From Acidobacteriota bacterium (GTDB lineage Bacteria > Acidobacteriota > Blastocatellia > Pyrinomonadales > Pyrinomonadaceae), in the NCBI GenBank assembly GCA_003697135.1, contig RFGC01000038.1:1-64000 (forward strand): a stretch of 64,000 nt of DNA, read 5' to 3'. The notes beneath the pieces are model-generated. The model worked only from the letters and a program-made list of their open reading frames with translations. It searched no databases and had not been told where the DNA came from. Every line of letters begins with the position of its first letter. The first letter of the stretch is position 1. The translations under genes and the position numbers were made by a program. Shown piece after piece: positions 63,508 through 64,000 of the stretch.

Positions 63508-64000
63508 TTGGAATCATTGAAAAACGCAATTTTAGAGAGTTTGATTTTCTCCTGCTCATCTTGGCTATCTCGATAGTTTGCTTCGGCATTTGGCAAATCT
63601 ATAATGCTCAGCCTAATGAGATTTACTGGCAAAAGCAAATCATAGGTTTGATAATAGCCGTTCTCATTGCCTTGGTTGTTTCTATGATTGACTACAGAAC
63701 TTTGATTCACTTCGCTCCTGCTTTTTATGCTCTTGGACTGATTTTACTCATACTTGTTTTGACACCGCTTGGAGTCAAGGTAAAGGGTCAACAAGCTTGG
63801 TTGAAACTACCTATCGTCGGGCAATTCCAGCCTTCGGAGTTTGTCAAAATTCCGGTTGTTTTGATGCTTGCAAAATACTTTGGCGAGCGCAAAGGCGTTC
63901 AACCTTTAACGCTAAAAGAAATGATGGTTGGAGTGGCGATATTAGTGGCTCCGGTTGGCTTGATTCTGTTAGAACCAGATGCAGGACAAGCTTTGACCTA
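63504..64000 (+). CDS. rodA: Rod-shape-determining protein RodA, N-terminal part (cut by window edge)
   Basis: SEDS-family peptidoglycan glycosyltransferase working with PBP2; only the first ~165 codons are present. The translation starts MIGIIEKRNFREFDFLLL and shows the first membrane helices. It then shows KGQQAWLKLPIVGQFQPSEFVKIP, the SEDS family signature, and ends in LLEPDAGQALT, matching the conserved R/E-P-D-x-G region. The ATG at 63504 overlaps the mrdA stop as ATGA, indicating coupling. The remainder lies beyond the window. Confidence 0.94.
   Translation, partial: MIGIIEKRNFREFDFLLLILAISIVCFGIWQIYNAQPNEIYWQKQIIGLIIAVLIALVVSMIDYRTLIHFAPAFYALGLILLILVLTPLGVKVKGQQAWLKLPIVGQFQPSEFVKIPVVLMLAKYFGERKGVQPLTLKEMMVGVAILVAPVGLILLEPDAGQALT

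Overview
The window reads as one continuous, gene-dense stretch of bacterial chromosome with AT-leaning base composition. It is dominated by housekeeping operons, with several accessory metabolic cassettes between them. I see no insertion sequence, transposase, integrase, CRISPR array or rRNA. The organism looks like a didermic, rod-shaped, aerobic heterotroph. Three things point to Acidobacteriota, perhaps a Blastocatellia-like lineage: the block order rplM-rpsI-rpsB-tsf-pyrH-frr, the block ispE-tRNA-prs-rplY-pth-rpsF-rpsR-rplI-dnaB, and the many secreted proteins and zinc-finger/sigma-factor cassettes. This placement is an inference from gene order and protein style; I could not run a search.

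Layout. 1-3515 (minus): str operon (rpsL, rpsG, fusA, start of tuf) with a clear promoter and an unusually long, structured leader. 3589-5362 (plus): SurA-N-like secreted protein, tRNA-Lys, prepilin peptidase. 5420-10373 (minus): recN, an asparaginase, an ECF sigma factor, an anti-sigma factor with two zinc fingers and a B-box membrane protein, apparently one transcription unit. 10553-13488: small TM2-like protein, tadA, tRNA-Ser, an orphan DNA methyltransferase and a muramidase-like protein. 13669-20504: UbiB-like kinase, nicotinamide phosphoribosyltransferase, secreted GH13 glycosidase, glycine-zipper protein, OsmC protein. 20531-26780 (plus): ispE, tRNA-Gln, prs, rplY, pth, rpsF-rpsR-rplI, dnaB. 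26863-32086 (minus): M28 peptidase, DinB, Gfo/Idh oxidoreductase, rfbD-like reductase, RsbW-like ATPase.

32259-38789: ketoacyl synthase with a methyltransferase, hutI-hutH, CAP-domain protein, EamA transporter. 38891-43621 (minus): rplM-rpsI-rpsB-tsf-pyrH-frr with ribA upstream. 43749-47125 (minus): ABC exporter, large sigma-70-family factor, soluble zinc-finger protein. 47230-52822 (plus): SpoIIM-like membrane protein, then a molybdenum hydroxylase cassette in the order small-large-medium-coxG. 53032-57820: acetyltransferase, wax-ester/DGAT acyltransferase with lipase and amino-acid permease, biotin carrier protein. 58072-64000: DEDDh exonuclease, then mreB-mreC-mreD-mrdA-rodA, cut by the window edge.

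How the parts work together. The ribosomal and translation-factor operons carry noncoding structures that look regulatory: the str leader, a hairpin before rpsB, and a terminator pressed against the pyrH start codon. Two independent sigma/zinc-finger cassettes suggest envelope- or redox-responsive transcription. The accessory metabolism (molybdenum hydroxylase, histidine breakdown, neutral lipid, secreted peptidase and glycosidase) fits a scavenging heterotroph. I found no whole new multi-gene system. The best candidates for undescribed biology are the two ribosomal-protein leaders, the variant active-site loop of the CoxL-like subunit, and the two sigma-factor cassettes.
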